Assembly (NCBI RefSeq): GCF_900142625.1
Contig: NZ_FRBN01000024.1
Coordinates: 1-51,806 of the forward strand
From: Roseovarius marisflavi
Lineage (GTDB): Bacteria; Pseudomonadota; Alphaproteobacteria; Rhodobacterales; Rhodobacteraceae
Reading direction: 5' to 3'
Length of the DNA: 51,806 nt
How positions within the stretch are numbered: position 1 is the first letter of the stretch; the number at the start of each line of letters is the position of its first letter. This document shows, piece after piece, positions 33,478 through 42,463 of this stretch. The notes beneath the pieces are model-generated. The model made no database searches. It was not told where the DNA came from and saw only the letters and a list, made by a program, of their open reading frames with translations. A program made the translations under genes and the position numbers.

Positions 33478-34407
33478 TTATTGCAGAGGGCTGGGCTGAA
33501 ACCGGATCACCTGCTGTCCTGCTGGCGTCGTGCTGCGATAGACCACCTGATCAGGCAGGTGCAGTGTAACTGCCTTGCCCGCCTCTTGCGCCGCCCAGGG
33601 AAGGCCGGTGTCGAGACAGGTTGCATCGACGCCGGTATAATCGCTGCGGGCCCGTACGCGCCGCAACCCGCTCAGATCGCTGAGCACGGTCTTGCCCGCC
33701 TGTCGCGCGGTGGTGCGGCGCAGGATCTCGCGGCCAAGATCCTTGGTTCTCTCACCCTGCCCGGCCAGATCGGACCACGCCCCACAAATATGCGCGCTGC
33801 CATTGACCGCCACCAATTCGGCGGCCACACGCACCCCGCCGCCCGTGCTGTAGCGCCCCTCGGCGATGTTCGGCCCCGGTGCGAGGCGCACAAGGCGGCT
33901 GTTGCGGGTCAGGAACGGCACCACCTCAAGGCCATGGCCCACAGCACCTGTGCCGGTCTGGCGAAAGGAAATCTTGGGGCTGCTGCCGCCTCCAGCGCTA
34001 TGGCTGATCTGCTGGCGCGGTAAAAACACCTCTGGGATATGCCCTGCACGCCATGGCAGGTCGGTCAGCACACAGCGCGCCGGAGCCCCGGCGTAATCCA
34101 GACGCGGCGCGGTTTGCGGCATAAAGCCAAGGTCCTGATAAATCCGCTGCCCCTCGACATAGACACTGGCCAGTTTCACGATGTTGTGCGCGGTGCCCGA
34201 TGTATAGCTCGACTGGCTCGTGCTTTGCGCCCATGTGCCGCAAAGCGCGGTGCGCCCATCCTTGGGGCGTAACTCGGCGGCGATGGTGATGCCGCCACCG
34301 GAAGAATAGCTGCCATGGGCAAGGGTGACCCGCTCGGAAAGCGTGTTTTGGGCCTGCGCCGAGGTGGCAAACCCAAGGATCAGGGTAAGAGCGAACGCAT
34401 GTTTCAT
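33478..34407 (-). CDS. Secreted protein with an internally duplicated Cys domain
   Basis: This 309-residue protein has a Sec signal (MKHAFALTLILGFATSAQA). The mature part holds two related halves. The first contains GSYSSGGGITIAAELRPKDG and then ALCGTW; the second contains GRYSTGGGVRVAAELVAVNG and then HICGAW. Each is followed by a second Cys in a similar setting (ARCVLTDLPWRAG; ATCLDTGLPWAAQ), suggesting one disulfide per repeat. I do not recognise a named domain. The start at 34407 is fixed by the signal peptide; a downstream hairpin at 33390-33414 probably ends transcription. Confidence 0.75.
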   Translation of the reverse strand: MKHAFALTLILGFATSAQAQNTLSERVTLAHGSYSSGGGITIAAELRPKDGRTALCGTWAQSTSQSSYTSGTAHNIVKLASVYVEGQRIYQDLGFMPQTAPRLDYAGAPARCVLTDLPWRAGHIPEVFLPRQQISHSAGGGSSPKISFRQTGTGAVGHGLEVVPFLTRNSRLVRLAPGPNIAEGRYSTGGGVRVAAELVAVNGSAHICGAWSDLAGQGERTKDLGREILRRTTARQAGKTVLSDLSGLRRVRARSDYTGVDATCLDTGLPWAAQEAGKAVTLHLPDQVVYRSTTPAGQQVIRFQPSPLQ

Positions 34408-34494
34408 GGCGGACCTCCGGGGCTGTTTCGTCCAGCCTAACAGGGCTGGCGCCACGGCTCAATTCACGGCTTTGCGTGTGCGCGTCAGGTGGCG

Positions 34495-34794
34495 TCAGAC
34501 AGCCACCTGCAAAAGCTGATCTTCGATCATCCGGTCGGCAACACGCGCGGGGCTGAGGCCTTCGCCCTCTGCGCGGATCAGGATTTTCGCCATGGTGGCC
34601 TGCATCGCGTCAAGGCGTACGGCGACCCATGGACCGCTATCGGTGATCTGCAAAATCTCGGCGGCAACATTGATGATCCCGCCGCCATTGGCCACGTAAT
34701 CGGGCAGATAGAGAATGCCGCGCGTGTGCAGCGTGGCGGCGTCTTCGGGCGTCGCAAGCTGATTGTTGGCGGCGCCGACCACAAGGCGGGCCCG
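34495..34794 (-). pseudogene. 3' fragment of a leucine/glutamate-type amino acid dehydrogenase
   Basis: About 99 codons read ARLVVGAANNQLATPEDAAT, then LHTRGILYLPDYVANGGGII and on to a normal-looking C-terminus ending LLQVAV. This is the C-terminal part of the NAD-binding domain of a Glu/Leu/Phe/Val dehydrogenase. These enzymes are about 350 residues, so roughly 250 N-terminal residues, including the catalytic lysine domain, are missing. Upstream of about 34794 the frame turns into antisense of the neighbouring oxidoreductase gene. The fragment cannot be a working enzyme. Confidence 0.82.
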
Positions 34795-35916
34795 GCCGGC
34801 GGGGCGGCGGCGTTCACCACGGCCAAGGCTGGCTTGCGGGTGGCGCTGATTGATCGCAAGACATTTCCGCGTGACAAGCTTTGCGGGGGGCTGATCACCG
34901 GGCGGGCGCGGCGCCATTATGCCGAGATTTTCGGCCATGAGATGCCGTTTGAAGCGCAGGATCGCAAGACCACCGTCGACTTCCGCTTTCGCGGTGCGCC
35001 GATGGGCGTGATCAGTGATGCGCCGCCGCTTTGCGCGACCATGCGGCGCGATATGGATGCGATGATCTGCGCGCAGGCTCTGGGCGCCGGAGCGGCGGAT
35101 TTTACCGGGGTGAGCGTTGCCGGGATTGACCCCGAGGCCAAATCCCTGGCCCTAAAGGATGGGCGGCGGATCGGGTTTGGCGTGCTGATCGGGGCCGATG
35201 GCGCCAATAGCCAGGTGGCCAAGGCCCTGTTCGGTGAGGCCTTTGATCGCGCCGAGGTCGGCTTTGGCCTTGAGATCGAGGCCGTGGGCGAACACGTCGA
35301 CCCAAGCGCGCCAATTCGGATTGATCTTGCGGCGGCGAAATGGGGCTATGGCTGGTCCTTTCCCAAACGCTGTTCGACCACCATTGGCGTGGGCGGGTTG
35401 CTGGCCAAGAACCCCGACATGAAGGTCGCCATGGCCGAGTATTGCGCGCTTTTGGGGGTCGAGGCCGACAAGAGCAGCTTCAAGGGGCAGTTCCTGCCCT
35501 TCGGCGATTTTCGCAAGGTTCCGGGGCGGGGGGCGGTTTTGCTGGCGGGCGATGCGGCGGGGCTGGTCGACCCGATCACCGGCGAGGGCATCGGCTATGC
35601 AATGCAAAGCGGTCATCTTGCGGCACAGGCCGGGATCGAGGCGCTGCGCGCTCGGCGCCCTCAGACAGCACTGGCGCTCTATCGCCGCCATCTGCGCCCC
35701 ATTCACCGCGCGCTGTGCATGGCGCGGCTGATCCGGCCAGTGATCTTTCTGCCCGCGATGGAGGCCGGATTTGCGCGCGCCTTTCGGCGCTCTTCGACGC
35801 TTCGGATGCAATATCTGCGCCTGATGGCGGGCGAGGCGGAATATGGCGATATCCTTGCCCGGTTGATCCTGCGCCTGCCGCGCCTCACCGTGCTGGCGAT
35901 CCGCGCCAAGTTTTGA
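34786..35916 (+). pseudogene. Geranylgeranyl-reductase family FAD oxidoreductase, 5' end lost
   Basis: From about 34786 the sequence reads AGPAGGAAAFTTAKAGLRVA, then LIDRKTFPRDKLCGGLITGR, the usual N-terminal FAD region of the geranylgeranyl reductase family. It continues with IGADGANSQVAKALFG, KWGYGWSFPKR and LAGDAAGLVDPITGEGIGYA to a normal end. The first ten or so residues, including the start codon and the first Gly of GxGxxG, are absent. What precedes is antisense to the dehydrogenase fragment. The frame stays open far upstream, so a chimeric product is conceivable, but FAD binding would be impaired. The family reduces isoprenoid chains or related polyenes. Confidence 0.78.
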
Positions 35917-35940
35917 CGGCTCGGCCCGGTTAAGGGAAAG

Positions 35941-35990
35941 ATGGGGGACGCTGTCCCCCAACCCCCCTGGGATATTTAGAGCAAGAAGAA
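35941..35990 (+). repeat. 50-nt extragenic repeat, copy 2
   Basis: It starts ATGGGGGACGCTGTCCCCCA and ends GCAAGAAGAA. It is nearly identical to 25838-25887 and likewise lies between convergent genes. The 7-bp hairpin with a 3-base loop could end transcription from either side. Confidence 0.8.
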
Positions 35991-36009
35991 GCCGAAGCGC
36001 TGTCTGGTT

Positions 36010-37155
36010 TCAGAGGGCGGCGTGAAACAGGGCCGTCAGGTTGGTCTCGGTCAAGGGAACCGGGTTGCCACCACAGCTTGGGTCAATGATCGCGCCTGCG
36101 ACGAGGTCTGGAATCGCCTCGGCGGTGACGCCCAGATCTGCGAGGTGGCGCGGTATGCCAAGGCTATCGTTGAACTCCTGCACAAAGGTGCGGAAGCCGT
36201 CAAAGCCGCCGGAAATGCCGAGATAGCCCGCCGCGCGGTCGAACCGTTCGGCGATCACATCGGCGTTGAGGTCAAGCACCGCAGGCATGCAGACCGCGTT
36301 CGTGGTGCCGTGATGGGTGTTGAAATAGGCGCCGATGGGGTGGCTCATGGCGTGGATCGCGCCAAGGCCTTTCTGGAAGGCGGTGGCGCCCATGGCTGCG
36401 GCGCTCATCATCTGGGCGCGGGCCTCAAGATCGGTGCCATCGCCGTAGGCGCGCGGCAGGTAATCGATGACAAGGCGCATGCCTTCAAGGGCTATCCCGG
36501 CGCTCATCGGGTGGTAATGCGGGCTGCTGAAGGCCTCGACGCAATGGGCAAAGGCATCAAGCCCGGTGCCTGCGGTGATGAATTTCGGCATGCCGACGGT
36601 CAGCTCTGGGTCGCAGATCACCACGCTCGGCAGAACCTTGGGGTGAAAGATGATCTTTTTCACATGGGTCACAGAATTTGTGATGACACTGGCTCGGCCA
36701 ACCTCTGATCCGGTGCCCGCCGTGGTGGGTACGGCGATGATCGGCGCGATGGCATCCGAATTGGCGCGCGTCCACCAATCATCGACATCCTCGTAATCCC
36801 AAACGGGCCGCGTTTGCCCGGCCATGAAGGCGACCATCTTGCCCAGATCAAGCCCCGAGCCACCGCCGAAGGCTATCACCCCGTCGTGGCCCCCGGCCTT
36901 ATAGGCGGCGACGCCGGCGGCAAGGTTGATCTCGTTGGGGTTTGGATCGACCTCGGAAAACATCGCCCGGCCAAGGCCTGCGGCCTCGATGATATCAAGC
37001 GTCGCTTGCGTGACAGGCAGGCCCGCAAGCCCCTTGTCGGTCACCAGAAGCGGGCGCTTGATCCCGGCCTGGGCACAGGCGGCGGGCAGTTCGGATATCC
37101 GGCCTGCGCCAAATTTGATTGCGGTCGGATAGGACCAGTTTCCTGTCAGGCTCAT
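36010..37155 (-). CDS. Iron-containing alcohol dehydrogenase
   Basis: This 381-residue group III NAD-dependent alcohol dehydrogenase has the nucleotide motif FGGGSGLDLGK and GTGSEVGRASVIT. The metal ligands lie in an Asp after GTGL, AFAHCVEAF, AMSHPIGAYFNTHHGTTNAV and NTHHG. It starts at ATG 37155, overlapping the stop of the aldehyde dehydrogenase gene (ATGA at 37152-37155), so the two are translationally coupled. In module A it would oxidise an alcohol group, plausibly on a gamma-glutamylated amino alcohol. It is the last gene of the operon; a 50-nt repeat follows. Confidence 0.92.
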   Translation of the reverse strand: MSLTGNWSYPTAIKFGAGRISELPAACAQAGIKRPLLVTDKGLAGLPVTQATLDIIEAAGLGRAMFSEVDPNPNEINLAAGVAAYKAGGHDGVIAFGGGSGLDLGKMVAFMAGQTRPVWDYEDVDDWWTRANSDAIAPIIAVPTTAGTGSEVGRASVITNSVTHVKKIIFHPKVLPSVVICDPELTVGMPKFITAGTGLDAFAHCVEAFSSPHYHPMSAGIALEGMRLVIDYLPRAYGDGTDLEARAQMMSAAAMGATAFQKGLGAIHAMSHPIGAYFNTHHGTTNAVCMPAVLDLNADVIAERFDRAAGYLGISGGFDGFRTFVQEFNDSLGIPRHLADLGVTAEAIPDLVAGAIIDPSCGGNPVPLTETNLTALFHAAL

Positions 37156-38531
37156 TGTGTCACCTTCTTGAGATGGTAGGATTTGGGACGTGTCAGATTG
37201 TGATAGCCGATGACCGAGAGGCCGCCACCGCGCCCGGTATTCTTGCACCCGGTCCAGCACAGGCCGGGATCAAGGTAATCGGCGCGATTGAGGAAAACGG
37301 TGCCGGTCTCGATCTGGTCGCCGACCGCCTGGGCCCGCGCCACATCGCCGGTCCAGAGGCTGGCGGTCAGGCCAAACTCGCTATCGTTCATAAGGGCAAT
37401 CGCTTGCGCGTCGCCCTTGACAGGCATGATGCCTACAACCGGGCCAAAGCTCTCGTCGTGCATGACCCGCATCTCGTGGCTGACATTGGTCAGGATCTGC
37501 GGCGTCAGGTAAGCCGCACCATCATCGCCCGGCATGGCCGCGATATGCGCCACCGCCCCCATTTTCAGCGCCTCGGTGATCTGGCCGCGCACCACATTGG
37601 CAAAGCGCACATTGGCCATCGGGCCGATCGTGGTCTCTTGGTCCAACGGATTGCCAAGGCGATAGCCCTGCACAATCGCCACGGCCTTTGCGACAAAGGC
37701 GTCAAACAGGCTCTCGTGGACATAAATCCGTTCGATCCCGCAACAGCACTGGCCGGAATTGAACATCGCCCCGTCAATCAGCGTATCAACGGCGGCGTCA
37801 AGATCGGCGTCCTCCATGACATAGCCGGGATCCTTCCCGCCAAGCTCAAGGCCAAGACCGGTAAAGGTGCCTGCCGCGGCCCGCTCCATCGCGCGCCCAC
37901 CGCCGACCGAGCCTGTGAAGTTCACGAAATCAAAGGCGCGCCCGGCGATCAGGGCGCTGGTGGTGTCGTGATCCAGAAACACGTTCTGAAAGACATCCTC
38001 GGGCACACCCGCGGCGTGAAAAGCGCGCGCCATCCGCTCGCCCACCAACAGCGTCTGGGTGGCATGTTTCAACACCACCGAATTGCCCGCGATCAAGGCG
38101 GGCGCCACGGTATTGATCGCCGTCATGTAGGGGTAATTCCACGGCGCGATGACAAACACCACGCCATGTGGCACGCGCTTGATATAGCGCAGAAAGGTCT
38201 CATCCTCGCCCACGGCGATATCGGCCAATGCGTCCTTGGCAATCAACGCCATATGGCTGGCGCGCTCATTGAAGCCGCCAAACTCGCCGCCATAGCGCAC
38301 CGGGCGGCCCATCATATGCGCCAACTCCGGCACGATCTCATCGTTCATCTCGCCCACGGCGGCGACGCCTGCCATGACAAGGTCGATCCGCTCCTGCAAG
38401 GGACGCGCGGCCCATGCGCTTTGCGCCGCTCGCGCGTTCTTGGCGACGGCTTGCGCAGCCTCGACGCTCAATACCTCGCGGGTGGCGAAAACCGATCCGT
38501 CGATGGGTGAGATACATTTCAGTGTCTGCAT
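37152..38531 (-). CDS. Aldehyde dehydrogenase (NAD(P)-dependent)
   Basis: This 459-residue aldehyde dehydrogenase has FVIAPWNYPY (127-136), FTGSVGGGR (205-213), catalytic Glu229 in LELGGKDP and the active-site cysteine cluster GQCCC (260-264), where Cys263 fits the family's GQxC position. It oxidises an aldehyde to the acid. The coupled Fe-ADH gene downstream implies an alcohol-aldehyde-acid sequence. The start at 38531 (MQTLKCISPIDG) matches the family N-terminus. The gap before it (to the ligase gene) holds an extragenic repeat. Confidence 0.93.
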   Translation of the reverse strand: MQTLKCISPIDGSVFATREVLSVEAAQAVAKNARAAQSAWAARPLQERIDLVMAGVAAVGEMNDEIVPELAHMMGRPVRYGGEFGGFNERASHMALIAKDALADIAVGEDETFLRYIKRVPHGVVFVIAPWNYPYMTAINTVAPALIAGNSVVLKHATQTLLVGERMARAFHAAGVPEDVFQNVFLDHDTTSALIAGRAFDFVNFTGSVGGGRAMERAAAGTFTGLGLELGGKDPGYVMEDADLDAAVDTLIDGAMFNSGQCCCGIERIYVHESLFDAFVAKAVAIVQGYRLGNPLDQETTIGPMANVRFANVVRGQITEALKMGAVAHIAAMPGDDGAAYLTPQILTNVSHEMRVMHDESFGPVVGIMPVKGDAQAIALMNDSEFGLTASLWTGDVARAQAVGDQIETGTVFLNRADYLDPGLCWTGCKNTGRGGGLSVIGYHNLTRPKSYHLKKVTQ

Positions 38532-38569
38532 GATTGCATCCTTGGTCACGGACAAGCGCGCTCGCCCTG

Positions 38570-38597
38570 CTTCTTCTTGGCAAAAATACTCAAATCC
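38570..38597 (-). repeat. Extragenic element of the GCCAAGAAGAAG type
   Basis: Read on the minus strand it runs GGATTTGAGTATTTTTGCC and then AAGAAGAAG. Its end resembles the tails of the 50-nt repeats at 25838 and 35941 (GCAAGAAGAA), but it lacks their hairpin. I recall this motif as frequent in Roseobacter-group intergenic DNA. It lies between two genes of the same operon. Confidence 0.6.
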
Positions 38598-38610
38598 TTC
38601 GGCGCGGCAG

Positions 38611-39972
38611 TTACGCCCGCTCGAATCCGCGCGCCACCTCGTAGTCGGTGACCACGCGGTCAAAATCCTCGATCTCGACCTCGGCGGCACGGGCATAGTG
38701 GTTGATCACATCGTCGCCAAAGGCCGCGCGCAGCATGGCCGAGCCCTTGAGCGTCACATAGGCATCGCGCAGGGTTTGCGGGATAAGCCCGGTATCGCCC
38801 GCATAGGCATCGCCCACCGTGGGGGGCGCAAGCTCAAGCGCGTCCTCGATGCCCTTGATGCCCGCCGCCAATTGCACGGCCATGGCGAGGTAGGGGTTCA
38901 GGTCAGAGCCACCAACCCGGCATTCGACGCGCACTGCCTTGCTGCCTTCGCCACACAGACGGAACCCAGCCGTGCGGTTGTCCACGGACCAGATCGTGCG
39001 CGTCGGCGCAAAGGTGCCCTTTTGAAAGCGCTTGTAGCTGTTGATATAGGGCGCCAGGAAATAGGTGTAATCGGGCGCGTATTTCAGCAGGCCGGCCATG
39101 TAGTGCTTCATCAGCTGGCTCATGCCAAGGCTGTCGCTCGGGTCATAAAACGCGGGCTTGCCATCCTTCCAGAGCGATTGATGCACATGGCTCGACGAGC
39201 CGACGCGCGCGTGATCCCATTTCGGCAGAAAGCTGGCGGCGTGGCCCTGCTGCCAGGCGATTTCCTTGATCGCGTGCTTGGCGATGGTGTGGTAATCGGC
39301 GGTGTCAAGCGCGGGGGCGTATTTGATGTTCAGCTCTTCCTGACCGGCCTCGGCCTCGCCTTTGGAATTCTCGATCGGCAGTCCGGCGTTCCACAGATGA
39401 TTGCGCACCGGGCGCATCACGTGTTCTTCCTTGGTGGTTTGGAAGATATTGTAATCCTCGTTATAGCCCGAGATCGGCACAAGGTTGCGATAGCCCGATT
39501 TACGCAGCTCTTCAAAGCTTTGCTCGAACAGGAAAAATTCCAGCTCGGTCGCCATCATCGCGTCAAAGCCAAGCGCCTCAAGCCGCTTGAGCTGTTTCTT
39601 GAGCATGGCACGCGGCGAATGCGGTACATCCTCGTGGGTGTGGTGATCAAGCACATCGCAGAGCACCATGACCGTGCCCTCAAGCCATGGCATCGGGCGC
39701 AGGGTGCTCAGGTCCGGCTTCATCACGTAATCGCCATAGCCCTTTTCCCAACTGGTCGAGGCAAAGCCCTCGGGCGTGCTCATTTCAAGGTCGGTAGCCA
39801 GCAGATAGTTGCAACAATGGGTTTCTTCCCAGGCGCTGGCGATGAAATGGCCCGCGTGAAACCGTTTGCCCATCAGGCGGCCCTGCATGTCCACAAGACA
39901 GGCCAGAACGGTATCGACCTCGCCGGTTGCGACTTGGGATTTCAGGGTTTCGAAACTGAGCGGGCCTGACAT
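38611..39972 (-). CDS. Glutamine synthetase-like gamma-glutamyl amine ligase
   Basis: This 453-residue protein belongs to the glutamine synthetase superfamily, in the PuuA/GlnT/IpuC branch rather than housekeeping GlnA. The ATP-grasp-like core motifs are ATELEFFLFEQSF, GSSSHVHQSLW, the arginine-rich NRTAGFR and RVECRVGGSDLNPYLAMA. The N-terminus has VDMQGRLMGKRFHAGHF, typical of the branch. Such enzymes join glutamate to amines (polyamines, isopropylamine, ethanolamine) using ATP. The flanking ADH, ALDH, amidohydrolase-family and TRAP genes support gamma-glutamylation of an imported amine or amino alcohol. The substrate is inferred, not known. Confidence 0.9.
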   Translation of the reverse strand: MSGPLSFETLKSQVATGEVDTVLACLVDMQGRLMGKRFHAGHFIASAWEETHCCNYLLATDLEMSTPEGFASTSWEKGYGDYVMKPDLSTLRPMPWLEGTVMVLCDVLDHHTHEDVPHSPRAMLKKQLKRLEALGFDAMMATELEFFLFEQSFEELRKSGYRNLVPISGYNEDYNIFQTTKEEHVMRPVRNHLWNAGLPIENSKGEAEAGQEELNIKYAPALDTADYHTIAKHAIKEIAWQQGHAASFLPKWDHARVGSSSHVHQSLWKDGKPAFYDPSDSLGMSQLMKHYMAGLLKYAPDYTYFLAPYINSYKRFQKGTFAPTRTIWSVDNRTAGFRLCGEGSKAVRVECRVGGSDLNPYLAMAVQLAAGIKGIEDALELAPPTVGDAYAGDTGLIPQTLRDAYVTLKGSAMLRAAFGDDVINHYARAAEVEIEDFDRVVTDYEVARGFERA

Positions 39973-40013
39973 GGGGAATGTTCCTGTGTGATTTGGGCGG
40001 ATGATCTTGGGGT

Positions 40014-40040
40014 GCCCCGGCGCGGGTATTGCGCCGGGGC
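40014..40040 (-). terminator. GC hairpin directly after dctP (module A)
   Basis: A perfect 10-bp stem GCCCCGGCGC / GCGCCGGGGC closes a 7-base loop, 8 bases after the dctP stop and before the ligase gene. No T run follows on the minus strand, so partial termination or protection of the upstream mRNA 3' end is more likely than full termination. This would raise binding-protein yield over the downstream enzymes. Confidence 0.6.
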
Positions 40041-40047
40041 AAGGGTC

Positions 40048-41088
40048 TTAGCCGAAGGTATAAGGCGGGCCTGCCTTGCTTGTCACTTCGTTATAATCGC
40101 GGAATATCTGGACAATTTTCGAGTGAATTTCGCCTTCTTCGGCGATTTCATCCCAGAATTTCACGGCCGCGTCTTCAACGGTCTTCCATTCTTCCTGCGG
40201 GATTGAGCGCAGCTTGAGCTGATCACCCGTCGAGCGCAGGCGCGCCTCACCGCCCCAGTACCACTGGTTGCGATAGGTGTGGCTGGCCTCGATGCCGGCC
40301 ATGACGATCGCCTTGAGATGCTCTGGCAGGTCGGCCCACATCTTCTGGTTCACGTAGAACGACCCGATCCAGGCGCCCGAGATGTTGTTGGTCAGGAAAT
40401 AGTCGGTCACATTGGCCCAGCCGACGGTGTAATCCTCGGTGATGCCCGACCATGCCATGCCGTCAAGCTCGCCGGTCTGCACCGCGACTTCGGCATCCTC
40501 ATAGGGGATCGACACCGGCACGACGCCGAATTGCGACAGGAACCGCCCCGCAGTGGGGAAGGTATAAAGCTTGAGCCCGTCAAGATCGGCCAGCGATGTG
40601 ATCTCTTTTTTGGTGTTGAAGTTACACGGGTCCTGACCCGCCGCCGAGAGCCATGTCACGCCGACTTTCTCGTATTCCGCGCGCCAGATATCGGCGAGGC
40701 CGTATTGCTGGAACAGCACCGGCACATCGAGCGCGTGCTTGGTGGCCAGCGGGAAGTAGCCGCCAAAGACCTGAAGCGGCGTCGGCGAGGCCATTGAGTC
40801 GTCGTCGGAATGAACCGCGTCGATGGTGCCGCGCTGAAGTGCCTGGAAAAGCTCGCCGGTGGGCACGATCTGATCGGCGTAATAAAGCTCGATCTCCATT
40901 TCGCCATTGGCGGCCTTGTTGATGTAATCCACGACCGGCTTGGTCACGAATTCGCCCAATGCCGCACCGGCATAGGTCTGAAAGCGCCATTTGATCGGGG
41001 CTTGGGCGTGGACAATGGCCGGGCTGGCCAATGTTGCGGCGCCGCCCAGTGTAGCGGCCCGTAGGAATGAGCGTCTTGAGGTTGTCAT
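40048..41088 (-). CDS. TRAP transporter substrate-binding protein DctP (module A)
   Basis: This 346-residue periplasmic receptor of a TRAP transporter has an apparent Tat-type leader (TTSRRSFLRAATLGG, twin Arg at 5-6, cleavage after VHA), then the DctP fold with GELFQALQRGTIDAVHSDDD and QTGELDGMAWSGI. The Tat leader and the aromatic-rich pocket region (YYWGGE-like, WYWGGEARL) recall receptors of the DctP family for organic acids or amino compounds. It is co-transcribed with its permeases and precedes the ligase gene. The ligand is unknown; the operon suggests an amine or amino alcohol derivative. Confidence 0.9.
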   Translation of the reverse strand: MTTSRRSFLRAATLGGAATLASPAIVHAQAPIKWRFQTYAGAALGEFVTKPVVDYINKAANGEMEIELYYADQIVPTGELFQALQRGTIDAVHSDDDSMASPTPLQVFGGYFPLATKHALDVPVLFQQYGLADIWRAEYEKVGVTWLSAAGQDPCNFNTKKEITSLADLDGLKLYTFPTAGRFLSQFGVVPVSIPYEDAEVAVQTGELDGMAWSGITEDYTVGWANVTDYFLTNNISGAWIGSFYVNQKMWADLPEHLKAIVMAGIEASHTYRNQWYWGGEARLRSTGDQLKLRSIPQEEWKTVEDAAVKFWDEIAEEGEIHSKIVQIFRDYNEVTSKAGPPYTFG

Positions 41089-41140
41089 TGTTCTCTCCTT
41101 GCTTGGTTGTTTTCATGCTCCGTTGGCGGAGTTCTCGGGG

Positions 41141-42463
41141 TTATTTTCCGTAAACGTAATTCGGCAGCCAGAGCGCGATCTCGGGGAAGATCATCACCAT
41201 CGCGAGGGCAAAACTCATCACCAGCACAAACGGGATGATCGAGCGATAGATGTCGCGGATCGAAATCTCGGGCGGCGCCATCGCGCGCATCAAAAACAGG
41301 TTATAGCCGAACGGCGGCGTCATATAGGCGATCTGACAGGTGATCGTGTAGAGCACACCATACCACACCAGATCAAAGCCCATATTGCCGACCAGCGGCA
41401 CATAAAGCGGCGCGACGATGACAAGCATCGCAGTGTCGTCCAGAAAGGTGCCCATCAGGATAAAGCTGAGCTGCATCAGGATCAGGATCGTCCAGGGGCC
41501 AAGGCCCAGTTGATCGGTAAAGAGGTGATCAATCGCCTTGACCGCGCCAAGCCCGTCAAAGATCGCGCCAAAGCCGAGCGCGGCCAGAATGATCCACATG
41601 AACATGCAGGAAATCGCCAGCGTCTGGCGCACCGAGGTTTCAAAAACCTCGCGGTTCATCCGCCCCTTGATCACAGCCGCCAGAAAGGCCGCCATCGCGC
41701 CAATGGCCGAACTTTCGACAAGCGATGTGTAGCCTTTGACAAAGGGCACCATCATCACCGCGAAAATCACCAGCGGCAAAAGCCCCGCGCGCAACAGGCG
41801 CAGCTTTTCGGCCATCGGCACATTGCGCTCTTCGGGCGGAAGGGCGGGGCCAAGCTCTGGCTGAATCCGGCAGCGCACATAGATGTAGATGATGAACATC
41901 GTCGCCATCATCAGCCCCGGAATGACCCCGGCAAGCCAGAGCTGCCCGACCGGCTGACGCGCGATCATCGCGTAAAGCACCAGAACCACGGAGGGCGGCA
42001 CAAGGATGCCAAGACTTGATCCGGCCTGAATGACGCCGGTGACCATGATCTTGTCATAGCCGCGTTTCAAAAGCTCGGGCAGGGCGATGGTGGCCCCGAT
42101 GGCCATGCCCGCCACGCTAAGCCCGTTCATCGCCGAAATAAGCACCATCAACCCGATCGTGCCAATCGCCAGACCGCCGCGCACAGGGCCCATCCAGACA
42201 TGGAACATCTTGTAAAGGTCGTCGGCAATCTTGGATTCCGACAGGACATAGCCCATGAAAATGAACATCGGCAGGGTCAGCAGCGGATACCATTTCATCA
42301 GCTTCATCGCCGCCGAAAACGGCATATCCGCCCCGCCGGTGCCCCAGAGCATCAGCCCGGCAAAGGCCCCGACAAAGCCGATCGCGCCAAACACCCGCTG
42401 CCCGGTCAAAAGCATCAGCATCATCGAGCTGAACATCAAAATGGCAATCATTTCATACGACAT
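41141..42463 (-). CDS. TRAP transporter large permease DctM (module A)
   Basis: This 440-residue protein has about twelve membrane helices of the DctM family, the ion-coupled transport subunit. Conserved blocks are SAMNGLSVAGMAIGATIALP, SLGILVPPSVVLVLYAMIAR and, near the end, MTPPFGYNLFLMRAMAP. It overlaps the small permease gene by 11 bases. It works with DctQ and DctP to import a carboxylate or zwitterionic solute. Confidence 0.93.
   Translation of the reverse strand: MSYEMIAILMFSSMMLMLLTGQRVFGAIGFVGAFAGLMLWGTGGADMPFSAAMKLMKWYPLLTLPMFIFMGYVLSESKIADDLYKMFHVWMGPVRGGLAIGTIGLMVLISAMNGLSVAGMAIGATIALPELLKRGYDKIMVTGVIQAGSSLGILVPPSVVLVLYAMIARQPVGQLWLAGVIPGLMMATMFIIYIYVRCRIQPELGPALPPEERNVPMAEKLRLLRAGLLPLVIFAVMMVPFVKGYTSLVESSAIGAMAAFLAAVIKGRMNREVFETSVRQTLAISCMFMWIILAALGFGAIFDGLGAVKAIDHLFTDQLGLGPWTILILMQLSFILMGTFLDDTAMLVIVAPLYVPLVGNMGFDLVWYGVLYTITCQIAYMTPPFGYNLFLMRAMAPPEISIRDIYRSIIPFVLVMSFALAMVMIFPEIALWLPNYVYGK

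Noticed and set aside
33193..34023. Open frame of 276 codons on the plus strand
   Set aside because: Its right part is antisense to the secreted protein gene and its left part has no protein-like features.
34489..34785. Upstream extension of the geranylgeranyl reductase frame
   Set aside because: These codons are antisense to the dehydrogenase fragment and show no similarity to an FAD enzyme, so they are not taken as its real N-terminus.
40014..40040. End of an operon between dctP and the ligase gene
   Set aside because: The hairpin has no T run and the gene content on both sides forms one pathway, so full termination is unlikely.
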